A model generated the notes under the pieces. The model ran no database searches, was not told where the DNA came from, and saw nothing but the letters and a program-made list of their open reading frames with translations. Source: Ascaphus truei (taxonomy: Eukaryota; Chordata; Amphibia; Anura; Ascaphidae). Taken from it: a DNA stretch of 64,000 bases. The DNA is taken from contig CM071573.1 in the NCBI GenBank assembly GCA_036426205.1, positions 74,314,043 to 74,378,042 of the forward strand, in the 5' to 3' direction. How positions within the stretch are numbered: the stretch's first letter is position 1; each line of letters begins with the position of its first letter. Below, one piece after another: positions 1 to 10,539 of this stretch. A program made the position numbers and the translations under genes.

Positions 1-241
1 TCTGCAGCGCCACCTCCTGCCCTGAAGTGGTTAAGCAGGAAGAAAGCCCTACTCGCCTCCTCCCTCCAGCTGTTCTGTAATCAACTCCGCACTCAACAGC
101 CGGCATCCTCCGCTCTCCTCCTACCCACCCAAGCCTGTCTCTATCTGAAGAGAGACAGATGGGTGGCCGACCGGGGGGCGAGAGCGGAACCCCCAAGAGC
201 ACGGGCCTCTGGGCTTTGCCCAGGCTATAGCTACGCCCCTG
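1..241 (-). mobile_element. Right end of a hAT-like DNA element (cut by window edge)
   Basis: The stretch is GC-rich and ends in GCTATAGCTACGCCCCTG. Its reverse complement begins CAGGGGCGTAGC, a terminus typical of hAT-type vertebrate elements. The other end lies outside the window, so the TSD (candidate ATTTCAAT at 242-249) cannot be tested. No transposase is visible. Confidence 0.45.
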
Positions 242-475
242 ATTTCAATACTATATGCCTTTTCTTTTTTTCTGCTACGTGAATTGCTACTTTAAAGGCC
301 ACTGTGTATTTAGGGAATTTGGTAAACACAAGATAATATTGGGTCTTATTCATGGAGCAGCAGGAGCAATAACCTCATCCCCTGCGATAGGACTCGAGGT
401 ACATTGAACAACTATCAATTTCATTGCATATATTCCAACAGGTAACAGGTAATAGCAGAGCTATGTTTTTAATAT

Positions 476-580
476 ATAATCCGCAGATTCCAGTTGGAGG
501 ATTTTACACCGCGGAACGGATTTTGTATGGGAAGCTCGGGAGATTCCGGGAAATGGATTTTGACAGTTTTGCCCATCTCC
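476..580 (-). repeat. Copy 1 of a 'GATGGGCGGAACTGTC' interspersed repeat
   Basis: On the minus strand this reads from GGAGATGGGCAAAACTGTC through a C-rich tract to TTCCGCGGTGTAAAATCC. The same order of blocks occurs at 43988 on the plus strand. A third, truncated copy lies at 52261-52559. Only the terminal ~105 bases survive here. The family looks like a DNA element with inverted ends, but I cannot name it. Confidence 0.6.
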
Positions 581-852
581 ACTTTAGAAGCGGATTTGCG
601 TGCTTTGCTATTCTTCCAGCCCTTATCGCATGTCCAACACACGTCTAAAAGGCTTTTGTAGAAGCGTTTGTCAAAAAAGCCTCCAACACGGATTTTGCGC
701 CCACAACTGCTACAGTATTCTCGTAGCTCCATTATGCAAACTGCTTCTAATAACTCGCATTGTTTTAACACCGCCTGAAGGGGGACGAGATTGGTATTGC
801 GTGTTAGATCCAGAGCCTGAAATATGAGTTTGGCTGAGAGAGCAAAACCCAT
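581..852 (-). other. Cys-rich open frame of unknown origin beside an LTR-like end
   Basis: A minus-strand frame is open from 852 and runs on into the neighbouring repeat (to 469). The part before the repeat has two CxxC pairs about 24 residues apart (CSSC and CWTC), basic residues between them and a basic tail. This could be a zinc-binding fragment of a transposon protein. It could also be chance: it begins exactly at the inferred edge of the LTR-like sequence, and its last ~35 residues are translated repeat. I recognise no family. Confidence 0.2.
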
Positions 853-1130
853 TGTAACACCCTTTCCCCTATCCCTATGGAAACAGCGTTTATTACGGTA
901 CTAGTGCTACCTGTTAGGCATACAGAAGGTCTGGGCATCCGCTCAGAAGGGAGCCTGGGGTGACTGTGTTTTATATATCTCTATGGTGCAGTGCCTCCAC
1001 CTATGAGGATCCTGGGTAACAGGATGACTCCTCATAGGAACTTGTATACCCTATGGCAGGCCTGCCCAACTCGTAAAGTGGGAAGGGCCGAACTGCTCCA
1101 AGGAAAAAAAATTTGGGCCGCACGGGTTAA

Positions 1131-1190
1131 ATCATCATCATCATCATCTCTCCTCCAGCACCTCTCATCATCATCATCATCATCATCCTC
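1131..1190. repeat. (ATC)n microsatellite, interrupted
   Basis: Two runs of ATC/TCA triplets are separated by TCTCCTCCAGCACC, near the left end of the hAT-like element. Confidence 0.95.
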
Positions 1191-1439
1191 ATATCTCCCC
1201 CAGAACCCCTCACTATCAATCTTTACGATACTCCCCATCTATCTCTCATACCCCCATCTCTCCCCCTCACCCACACAGTACCCCCCTCCACATCAAACAC
1301 ACAATACCCCCCTCCACATCAAACACAGTCAATATAACCATACCCATACCACCCCCCTCCACATCAAACATACAATACCACCCCCTCAACATCCCCCACC
1401 CATTCCATTCAGCATCCCCACCCCACGTCAGCATCCCCC

Positions 1440-2035
1440 CATGTCTCTCTTCCCTCAATATGACACTCTCTCCCCCTCCCCTTAATGACACTCTCTCCCA
1501 CCTCCCCCCCCCTCAATATGACACTCTCCCCCTCCCCTCAATATGACATTCTCCCCCTCCCCTCAATATGACTCTCCCCCCTCCCCTCAATATGACACTC
1601 TTTCCCCCTCCCCTCAATATACACTCTCTCCCCTCCCTCAATATGACACCCTTTCCCTCCCTTCCCCCTCATATGACACTCTTTCCCCTCCCCTCATATG
1701 ACCACTCTCTCTAACCCCACCCCTGCACCTCACATCACTCTCTCCTCCCCCCCCTGCACCTTACATCACTCCCTCCTCCCCCTGCACTTCAACATCACTC
1801 TCTCCCCCCCTGCACCTCACATCACTTTCCCCCCCCTGCCCCTCACATGTCAGCAGCCCAGCCCCCCCCTCACGTCAGCAGCCCCCCCTCACATGTCAGC
1901 AGAGCCCACCCCCCCTCACATTCAGCAGCCCCCCCTACATGTCAGCAGCCCACCCCCCTCACATGTCGCAGCCACCCCCCACCCCCCCTCACATGTCAGC
2001 AGCCCACCCCCCCACCACCCGTTTTTCACACCCAC
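1440..2035. repeat. C-rich tandem repeats inside the hAT-like element
   Basis: About 1455-1690 repeats a unit like CCCCTCAATATGACACTCTC. About 1835-2035 repeats a unit like CACATGTCAGCAGCCC with C-runs. A CACATCACTCTC variant links them. Units vary in length by C-run slippage. The long open frames here come from missing stop codons in the repeats. Confidence 0.9.
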
Positions 2036-2116
2036 AGCCCCCCCAGCCCGTTTTTCACACCACCCCCACACCAGCCTGTTTTTCACACCCCCCCACCCCA
2101 CAGACAGTTTTTCTCA

Positions 2117-2272
2117 AACACACACACACACACACACACCACACACAACCACCACCCACACACCACACACCCACACCACCACACACCCCACACCACACAC
2201 CACACACACCACACACCCCACACACCACACCCACACACCACACAACCACCACACACACCACACACCCCACAC
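2117..2272. repeat. CA/CAC-rich simple repeat
   Basis: Irregular (CA)n with CCACAC and CCCACAC interruptions, inside the hAT-like element. Confidence 0.95.
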
Positions 2273-3487
2273 CTCTCTTAATCACTCACACATCCTCTCC
2301 TCCCCGTACTAAGCCACCGCCCCCGGCATGCTCTGACCTCCCGCGCATCCTGCTATTGAAGAAAAAAAAACAACATGGCTGCCGCATTCTCCTCATGCTG
2401 CTGCTGCCCCCGCACACCGCAAAACCTGGGTGGCTGGAGGGAGAGGGAGGGAGGAGGAAGGTATTGAGGGAAGAATTTGGATGTAGGAGGGCAGTCTGTG
2501 GAGGGAGGGGATGGAGTCGGGAGGAAGTTATTTGCGTACTTGTTCTTTGTTTGTCTTGCTTTCTTCTGTTTATGGTCATCAGCCCCACTTTTTTAAACTT
2601 TTTTTTTTTTTTTTTTATTTAATTAACTAGTGCCGGCCCGAGTTGCATCCGGCCGCACGGAGGCCAGGGCCGTTGTTTGTGCAGGCCTGCCTATGGTATA
2701 ACCCAATAACACACTCACAACCAGGTATAATATAACCCCTTTACTGTGTGTCCCACAGAAGGCATCAAATAATATGCACAATAAAATGCACAATAATAAC
2801 AACACAGGGGTAACAGTAATATCGTCCGGGGGTAGCAGCCCCAATAGTAACCTAGGGTGCTTGGGCACCTGTAACCAGTGTCCAGCAAGCGTCCCCCGCC
2901 CAAGTGTTGTGTGAGGGCACGCTACCCTCTCCCTTGCGTTGGTGCACAATAGTCATCACACGCCATACTTCCAAGTGAAGACAAGAATAGCAGCAGGGTC
3001 CCACGGTGCGGGCCTCAGCCATCAAACAACAAGCCCCTCAACGCCTTATATTCCGGATGCTGGCCGATAACACAGGCCGCTGTGGAAGCCTCCCTCTGCA
3101 TTCCGATCTGCTCCCGCTGGCTCCCTAGCTACCGAGAACTACTTGGTCATAGGGCCACACATGCACACGTCTCTACTGTGAGTGAACTACCTGGGGCCTA
3201 GGGGCAACGCTTTGGGCCTAGTCCAGGACGCTGACAGGCTCCCCGACACTATCTTATGCCTCCATGGTTCCGTATACTCTCACCATGTCCCCTCTGTACC
3301 ACGGAAAAAATCTTGTTCTGTCTCTTCCTTCCGGCCCGCGCCAACCCCAAGATGGCCGCCAGTCATTACACATAACAGTCTAAAGGGCCATGCCAACCAT
3401 AACATGGCCGACACGCAACATGCTTTTTCTCCTACCAAACTGTGAGCTGTTTTCCCCCCAGGAGGTAAGAAGGGGATCCCTGCTACA

Positions 3488-4336
3488 CTAAAATCAGACT
3501 GTGGATGGAGTTGGCACCTCGTCATTTGTCATTCTACTACTTTCTAAAGTAATACATCTGGGTGGATTGGCTGTTAAAATCAGTGCGATTGTCACTTTTT
3601 TTATAGAAAGCGGTTTGAGACGATCAAAATTATATATAAGAGAATAGGATAATTATTTTTCACAATTTCATACAAACTCCTTCGGAACATGAACAACCGT
3701 CGACGATGTGGCATACAAGTTCGGAGGAGGATAACTAGAATAGGCCGCTCAGTGTCACTCTCATTCTTACGCTTTTGGGTTTTAAGTTACATTTTAAACA
3801 AAATATTTTTTTTTTTTTATCTTATTATGAAAAAACTTTTCTTTTTTTTTTTTCTGCTGTAAAACTCTAAAGACATCTGTTTGTAATTTAAGATTTTCAC
3901 AATGTATAAAGATTACCCTTTCCTCATAGGATGTCATATTTGTCGTTCATTGATCAAATTTGTATATATGATTCTAACAAGGAGAAAGCAACAAATGAAT
4001 GAAAGATATTTCAATAGCATGAAAAAAAATTGGGCAAGCAGAACCATGTTTAAAAAATCAATAATAGCCAACAATTCTCACTTATTTATGTCGCACACCC
4101 TTTCCCGTGTGTCTAGGGTGACTACGGTGGTGGCGTACTTGTGGGCTCACAGGAGGCCTGATCCTCTGCTGCGGGAGCCACTACCTGCAGGTGTGAACCT
4201 GATCTGTGTGATGACGGTGCCACATCCCCGTGGGAGGGATCACAATCACAAGTAACAAACAGTAACTATTATAATATAAAACACATTGTGTTATAAACAG
4301 ATTATCTTTACTGATACACAATAACAACATAATAAC
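3488..4336. other. Unassigned AT-rich sequence
   Basis: Poly-T runs (3810-3820, 3842-3853) and AT-rich DNA. An open frame at 3902-4255 has no recognisable domain. No gene or repeat family is supported. Confidence 0.5.
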
Positions 4337-4524
4337 TATATATATATATATATATATATATAGATATATCAATATATATGATATATTTATGTATATATAT
4401 ACTATCCATCCAGAATCACCTGCTGGCAGTGGAAGTGCTGTGTGCTGGGTGATAATGGGGAAAGGCGGGGTTACAGGACACGGTCTAGATACATGCATGA
4501 AGCATCCAGTAATATTTCCATTTG

Positions 4525-4599
<75 letters not shown>

Positions 4600-4602
4600 T
4601 AA
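4337..4602. repeat. Two (TA)n arrays around copy A of a 'GGCAGTGGAAGTGCTG' repeat
   Basis: (TA)n occupies about 4337-4363 and 4525-4601. Between them, 4409-4512 matches copies at about 13785-14055 and 20862-21080, with shared blocks GCAGTGGAAGTGCTGTGTGC and GGTGATAATGGGGAAAGG. The second TA array directly abuts the 5' end of the L1-like LINE, so the LINE either inserted at, or was truncated into, a TA tract. Confidence 0.75.
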
Positions 4603-4612
4603 TCAGAGACAC

Positions 4613-7535
4613 TGTCAACAAGATACTAAAATAAACATTCGAAAATGTTGTCCTGGGAGAGCTGGAAACGCAGTCCAAGACAAGTTCTTGGACAGGTCAA
4701 GCCACAAAGACAGCACGCACAAAGATTGTATCCAAACCAAAAACATGAAATTGATTAAAACAGCAATAGGGGTAGTAGATGGATGGAGAACACTTAACCC
4801 ATTGGAGAGGGACTTCTATTTCTACTCCAATGTACATAATTCATTTTCAAGAATTGATGCAATCCTCCTAACACCGAACCTACTTAACAAAATAGCACAC
4901 ATAGACATAGGAGAGATAATTATTTCCGATCTTGCAATGGTACGCCTAGATCTAGACATGGGATTAGGCAGAGCAAGCCCGAACACCTGGATATTCCCAA
5001 ACTACATGAGCGATAGCGAAGACTTTGTCAACTATCTAAAGGGGGCCTGGGAAATATTTGAAAATACAAATCAGGAACATAAGACGAACCCCATACTTTT
5101 CTGGGAAACATCAAAAGCAGTAATTATGGGCGACATCATGGCATATGTCTCTAGAAGGAAGAAACAGGCAACACAGGAGTTTTGCGAAGCAAGTAAAGAA
5201 CTTAGCAAGGCATTCAGAGCAATCAAAACAGACCCAACATCTCAAAATAAAGAAAACTATAATCAGAAAAAATCCATATCTGAGGTGTGGCTAGAGAAAA
5301 AAGAACTAGGGAAAAAATCAATAAAAGAAGCCACATTTTTCAGACACGGGAACAAGACGGGTAGGCTCCTGGGAAACCTTATGAGAAAGTATAGGTCAAC
5401 CAAACCCATCACTAAAATATATGATAAGACAGAAATAACCACGGAGGCAAAAAAAATAAATGAGGTGTTCAAAGAATACTATAGCAAACTATATAGAGAC
5501 GGGGAGGTAAACCTAGAAGCAAGGTAAACTTTCTTTAAAAACATTAAGATACCTACAATAAGTCAAGAAGATATCGACAGACTAAACTCTCCAATCACCG
5601 AAAAAGAGATAAAAGACACAATTCAAAATCTTAAAAATTGCAAGGCCCCAGGCCCGGATGGGATGTCAGGAGAATACCATAAAATTCTGAAAGAGGATCT
5701 GATAGAACCGCTACAACAAATATATCACAAGGCACTCAAAGAAGCCACGTTTATGAAAACAAGCGAAATGGCCCATATTATGATAATACACAAACAGGGG
5801 AAAGATCCCCTGAGACCAGAATCGTACAGACCAATCCCACTGATTAACCAGGACGCCAAAATATTTACCAAAATTATGGCAGATAGGCTAGCGAACATTC
5901 TTCCGTCCTTGATACACCCCGATCAATTGGGATTTGTCAAGGGAAGATCTGCAGTTAAAAACATCAGAAAAGTCCTAGCGGCAATAGAATGGGTCCGACT
6001 ACACAAATTAGGGAGTACAGCCCTCGTGACTATTGATGCTGAGAAAGCATTTGACAACATAATGTGGAACCATGTGTTCTTCGTGCTAGACAAATTTGGA
6101 CTAAGGGGAAATTTTAGCATCATGATAAAGGCAATGTACAATACCCCAAAGGCTAGAATAATAGCAGCGGGACATCTATCAGACTCATTCCAACTATATA
6201 GAGGGACAAGTCAAGGGTGCCCGCTGTCACCCCTGCTTTTTAATCTAGCGATAGAACCTCTGGAAATATACCTGAGGCAAATGGAGGAATTTAAGGGGAT
6301 CATGATAAACAAAACAGAACTGAAACTATCAATGTTTGCAGACGACATATTAATGTTCATGACTAACCCTTATGAATCAATCAAAAAGGTATTACAGCAA
6401 ATAGAGACATTCGGGTCGTTTGCCGGCTTTAAAATAAATATATCTAAAACACAAATTATGTATTTTAAAGAACCCCCAGACACAAAGGCACAATATAACT
6501 TCCCTGTAAAAGTAACGAAAAAGCCCAATAGATACCTGGGGATAATGTTGGAGGCAGAAATTTCCAGACTCTACGATAATAACTTCAAACCAATCATAAA
6601 AAAAATAGTGCCACGTCCTCACTGCAGCTCGCTGCTCGGTAGCCGCGGCATGGAAAAAAATAAACACCCCCTCCAAGCAGACAGTACTGAAACGTATCAG
6701 GGAAATAAGACTAATGGAACTCCTCTCGGCACAGCTGAGTCAAAAGGTTGATAAATTCCATAAGGTTTGGTCAGTATGGCCAGACAATTAACAATAAAAC
6801 ATAGGGACCATACAAGACAGGAGTTAATTGTCAGAACTATACAGTATTATAAGGGATCAGGACATGGAGACCACACATGCCAACACACTCAGGGCATGGC
6901 AAAAAGACTTCCCAGAAATACAAAGCATGGATCAACTAATAAAGGGTATCCACAGGGTACACAAGATTATACCGTCAGAGACATGGCGGGAAATGCAATA
7001 CAAAATAACACATAGGGCCTACATAGCATTCAAACGACAGATAAAGACCAGGACAGAGGACACCACGTTCTGCCCCAAATGCAAGACACCAAAAGCAGAC
7101 CTCAAACACTGACTCTGGACCTGCATACATATATCCAGATACTGGGACCAAGTGTTAGACTATATGAAAGCAAAACTAAAGATCTCATGGGTAAAGGACC
7201 CAATACCTATGATATTCGCGAACATAGAGAACTGGACGGAGGGTAAACAAATCAGCAGATCAGTAACTAGACCCACTGAAGTTATACTATTAGCCGCAAG
7301 AAAGAACATTATGACAAATTGGAAACAAACACAACAGCCCTCAATGGAGCAACTACATGACACACTATATAAACTAATGACAATAGACAGACTGGAGACA
7401 CGCATAGACAGGAACAGAACAATGGGAGACTTTTGCCAGAGGTGGGACTGGTTCCTAGAGGACAGAGACATGATGACAAAGGACGGTTTGGGGATAAAAG
7501 GATCAGATAGGGGATGGAAAGTAGAAAAAGAGTGA
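4613..7535 (+). pseudogene. L1-like ORF2 remnant: endonuclease end, reverse transcriptase, C-terminal Cys/His region
   Basis: The 5' part (4613-4660) encodes NKILK, an in-frame stop, then TFENVV. A frameshift follows before FLDRSS. Endonuclease residues HNSFSRIDAIL lie near 4830. The frame from 4688 to 6751 is interrupted only by TAA at 5525-5527, with coherent protein on both sides (IQNLKNCKAPGPDG after it). RT motifs follow: SYRPIPLINQDAKIF, DAEKAFDN, GTSQGCPLSPLLFN and FADD at 6335-6346. After IIKKI (about 6605) the frame jumps to a more C-terminal L1 block (KRIREIRLMELL), so some hundreds of bases appear deleted. The C-terminal part has CPKC...KH, a TGA at 7110 where Cys is expected, then LWTC. 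No function is retained. Confidence 0.92.
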
Positions 7536-7560
7536 AAGTACCAACACGGCAAGTTGCGTT

Positions 7561-7830
7561 AGAGTTTAAAGGTAAAATAGATTGGAATTGAGTTTGAAAA
7601 TATTGTAAACATTGTGTATAAAATATGGGTGATATATTGCGACTGTAACCGGAGAAGTCAAAACTGAGCGCCCATATGCTGAAAAGGAACCCGAGTTAGA
7701 GTTCAAAGTTAAAATAAATATGATTTGTATGTGAAAAACATTGTAAACATTATATGTAAAAAACGGGTGATACAATATGACTGTAACAGAATAAGTATAA
7801 GCTGATTGCCTGTATACTGAAAATGAACCT
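7561..7830 (+). repeat. Two ~137-bp tandem copies in the L1-like 3' UTR
   Basis: Copy 1 (from 7561) and copy 2 (from about 7698) share the order AGAGTT(T/C)AAAG, ATTGTAAACATT, GGGTGATA, GACTGTAAC, TACTGAAAA-like and GAACC blocks, with roughly 75% identity by eye. The second copy runs into the polyadenylation signal. Confidence 0.8.
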
Positions 7831-7860
7831 AATAAAAAGATTTGTGAAGAAAAAAAAAAA

Positions 7861-8310
7861 GTTCCTTGTATTGACCTTGAAAATGTAAATATAGCATTTC
7901 CTCATACGTGAGACCTTCCATCCCCTTTATTAGTAAGGTGACTCTTCTCTGCACTTTTCCAGTTCTATAATGTCTTTTTATGTCGTGTTCAAAACGACTT
8001 CATATTCAAGGTGTGGACTTACTGAGGATTTATACAGTGGTAACATTATTCTGTAATCCCTTCCATCCATACCATATTTTATGCAGGATAATTGCATACG
8101 TATTTACTTAATCTTGTTCCATTTGGTTTGAATGTTTTTCTTGCTTTCCAAATGCATAAACCTATTGATCTGTATTAAACCTCATGTGCCATTTACCTGC
8201 CCAAGTCCTTCTGGAGAGAAATTACACCCTGCTCTGATTTTACTACCTTACATAATTATGTGTCATCAGCCACGATGTTATTTTGGAAGAGAAATGTGCT
8301 CTCTTTTTTT
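7861..8310 (-). mobile_element. CR1-clade LINE fragment (RT end to C-terminal region)
   Basis: On the minus strand, from about 8290 down, the translation gives VADDT then LCKVVKSEQ and LQKDLGR. It continues WHMRFNTD, MDGR, LYKSSVSPHLEYEV, ELEKVQRRVTLLIKG and MEGLTYE. These are the order and spacing of CR1 reverse transcriptase around its ADD motif followed by the C-terminal region. Several stops and shifts show it is dead. It lies head to tail with the 3' end of the L1-like LINE and is opposite to the CR1 copy at 9.3-12 kb. Confidence 0.85.
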
Positions 8311-8545
8311 TACGTGTGACAATGTTGTTGTTCTTGTTCTGTATCCTTGCAGTTCTGTGTTTTAATCACCATTAAGTCTCAAGCACCTGGAAGAAATATT
8401 TCTCCGGCATTGAATGCCAATGGATCATTCCACTTAACTTTAGCTCCTCTGGAGAAAACAAAGAAAAGTTCACCTTGAGAAAACGGTACATTCTGCATAC
8501 ATATCTATATCGACAGTATTCCATCTTCAGGTCTGCAGCCTTTTT
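8311..8545. other. Unassigned sequence
   Basis: No coding or repeat signal recognised. It may include older CR1 sequence too decayed to read. Confidence 0.4.
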
Positions 8546-8932
8546 CTAAAGCAGCAATCCAACAAAAAAAAGGGAAATAAGTTTTTTACAGGATTGGAAC
8601 ACACCCGGCCTCCGGTGCTGAAGTGCTATTTTCAGCGCTGGGGGCCCTCTGGTTCCCGAGATAATTACTGTTTAAGATGCCTGTGCTCCTCGTGGAGGAA
8701 ACAACATGGCTGACAGGTCCGGTGATAATTGGCGGCCATATTGTTTACACAGGAGAGAACTTCAAGCCGGGATGTATCTCGGAAACTAGGGGGTCTCTGG
8801 CGCTTAAAATAGACAGTACAGAACCAGAGGACCGCCTGGTTCCAATTAGTAAAAACAATTATTTATTCATTCATCGTTATTTTTAATTTTTTTAATCAAT
8901 AAAAAGATTCCCAGGCAGGATTGCTGGTTTAA
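8546..8932. mobile_element. TTAA-type MITE, copy a
   Basis: The left end CTAAAGCAGCAATCC and the right end GGATTGCTGGTTTAA form inverted repeats with TTAA-like termini (TTAA at 8929-8932; CTAA at 8546). It shares the (TTAA)AG.GGCAATC end type with 55010-55443. TTAA TSDs are typical of Kolobok and piggyBac elements; a superfamily call needs the autonomous partner. Confidence 0.6.
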
Positions 8933-9372
8933 AATGTCAGATTGCATTTTCTCTGACCGTTGATCATGTCACTGCCCGTATTTAATTTTAGCTTTCTGTA
9001 GAACTGCATGTTTAAGTTATATTTTTCAATATGAAGCCCTTTATGGGCCTTGTAGGAAAATAAATATTTATGATAATTATTTAATAAAGCATGTCCACCA
9101 AGAAAAGTAAAACAAATCTAAGCAACACCTGTTTTTTTTTAGTATGATCTAAATAAAGAATATAAAACAACAAACTGTACAAGTGCTAAGCAGTAGGCTT
9201 GTGATGTATCCTTGAGCCTGCGATTGATGAGTTGTGTGAGTGGATTACAGTTTGATTCAGGTGCAGTTGGATTAAGTGTGGAGTTATGACAAGGAGTTGA
9301 AACAAGGAACGTGTTAAACAAGATATATAGAACTACAGTAAATAGTTAGTACTTAATAGTCGATAGTGCAAC
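8933..9372. other. AT-rich sequence before the CR1 ORF1
   Basis: 8933-9300 shows nothing recognisable. About 9300-9372 may be the 5' UTR of the CR1 copy that follows. Confidence 0.4.
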
Positions 9373-10310
9373 ATGAGCAGGATTGAGAATGCCACTCAAT
9401 GCACATCTTGCCACATGCAGCAGGTGTTCCAGGGAGCATGCCGCTGTGAGAATTGTGAGCAGGTGGTCTATGGAGTCTCACATTGCTAATCTGAAGAGGC
9501 AACTTGCAACATTGATAATCTTGAAAGGGGTTTAGTGCTCACTGAGCAGGCGCTGGCTTGGAACAGTGGTGCAGAGAGTGGAGCTGTGACTGAGGAACAG
9601 GAAGAGGTAGGAAACTGGGTAACTGTTAGAAGAGGAAGCAGGGGGAAGAGGAAGAGGCCGGCCAGTTCTGAGCTGACCCATCCCAATAGATTTGCCAGAT
9701 TGAGTGAAGATATTGGGGCTGTCAGGGCAGGAATGGCAAGGCTGGGGGAGACTGATTCCTCTAGCAGCCAAGGGAATAGTTCCTCCAGCACAGAAGGGTC
9801 TCAGAATACCCAGAGACTAAGAAAGGTTGTGATGGTAGGGGACTTCATTATTAGGAGAGTAGAGAAGACAATATGTTGTCGTGACCACATGAATCAAACA
9901 GTTTGTTGACTCCCAGGAGCTTGTTTTTGCCACATTGTGGATTGGGTAGACAGATTGTTGGAAGGTGCTGGGACTGACTCAGCGGTCTTGGTACACGTTG
10001 GCACAAATAACATAGTTGTAGAAAAATGGATGGTCCTAAAAATTATTTCAGGGATATAAGCCGCAAGCTTAAGTCAAGGACCTCCAAGGTCGTATTTTCT
10101 GAAATACTACCAATGCCGTGCGCTACCCTAGGGAAGCAGTCAGAAATTTGGGAGGTTAATGCATGGCAAAGAAAGTGTGGTAAGAAGGAGGGGTTTGAGG
10201 TTTTTAGTGTACTGGGAGTCTTTTCTGAGAGGTGCTATCTTTATGGTAGGAATGGATTGCATCTCAACAAAAGGTTGGGGGAGTTCCCCCCCCCCCCCCA
10301 CCCATTAAGC
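9373..10310 (+). pseudogene. CR1 ORF1 remnant with degraded esterase domain
   Basis: The frame opens with ATG at 9373 and encodes CTSC (residues 10-13), then CRCENC (23-28), a Cys motif typical of CR1 ORF1. TAA at 9487 interrupts it, and the same frame continues into a charged, Arg/Lys-rich linker (RRGSRGKRKRP). The SGNH/GDSL-type esterase begins near 9828: VVMVGDFIIRRVE has Phe where the catalytic Ser of GDS should be. TGA at 9907 follows, then LPGA, VLVHVGTNNI (usually GTND) and GRNGLHLN (usually D-x-L-H). All three catalytic blocks are therefore altered. In live CR1 elements this protein is thought to bind RNA and lipid or ester substrates. Confidence 0.85.
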
Positions 10311-10539
10311 CCCGTGAGCTAGGGGGGAGATTTTAAACTAGGAAGGAAGGGGGAGGGATATGCAAGAGGTAATGGACTAGACAGAATAGAATGAATGGGG
10401 AAATAACTATGGGTCACAATTTGGCAAGCAGGGTCACACCCATATTAAATACAGATAATACTAGTACATTTCTAAAGACTAAATCCAATTGGAGTAGAAA
10501 GGCAGGAGCAGGTAAGATAATAGCACAGACTGGTCAATT

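Larger units (their letters stand above)
1050..2696. mobile_element. Non-autonomous hAT-like element with TIRs, TSD and tandem-repeat interior
   Basis: The element proper is 1057-2689. Its left end CAGGCCTGCCCAAC and the reverse complement of its right end, CAGGCCTGCACAAAC, form inverted repeats. Both are followed by GGGCCG/GGCC-rich sequence like that of Charlie-type hAT elements. The flanks carry a direct repeat CCTATGG (1050-1056 and 2690-2696): 7 bp perfect, where hAT TSDs are usually 8. The interior is almost wholly low-complexity (ATC)n, C-rich 25-bp-like units and CA-rich runs. Long ORFs in it are compositional. It has no transposase, so it must have moved in trans. Confidence 0.75.
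853..3487 (-). mobile_element. LTR-like sequence on the minus strand, split by a hAT insertion
   Basis: Read on the minus strand, it starts TGTAGCAGGGATCC near 3487 and ends GGGTGTTACA at 853, giving TG...CA ends. A TATA-like AATATAAGGCG lies around 3042-3056 and an AATAAA about 40 bases before the end (near 895). The middle (1050-2696) is a later hAT element; without it the sequence is about 1.0 kb, a normal LTR length. The 5-bp flanks (CCCAT and CTAAA) do not match, and no primer-binding site, polypurine tract or retroviral gene is seen. It may be a solo or recombined LTR, or my ends may be off. No coding capacity. Confidence 0.42.
4605..7860 (+). mobile_element. L1-like LINE, 5'-truncated, decayed
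   Basis: A non-LTR retrotransposon of the L1 group (L1/Tx1-like by its reverse transcriptase). Recognisable coding sequence begins in the endonuclease, right after a (TA)n array. It continues through a complete RT core and a C-terminal zinc-knuckle-like region, then a ~310-bp 3' UTR with AATAAA at 7831 and an A-run at 7851-7860. ORF1 and the first part of the endonuclease are missing. Stops, frameshifts and an inferred internal deletion make it inactive. The insertion is in the opposite orientation to GRID1, within its presumed intron 2. Confidence 0.93.

Noticed and set aside
1698..2622. Several His/Pro/Thr-rich open frames over 140-220 residues
   Set aside because: They translate CA-rich and C-rich tandem repeats inside the hAT-like element.
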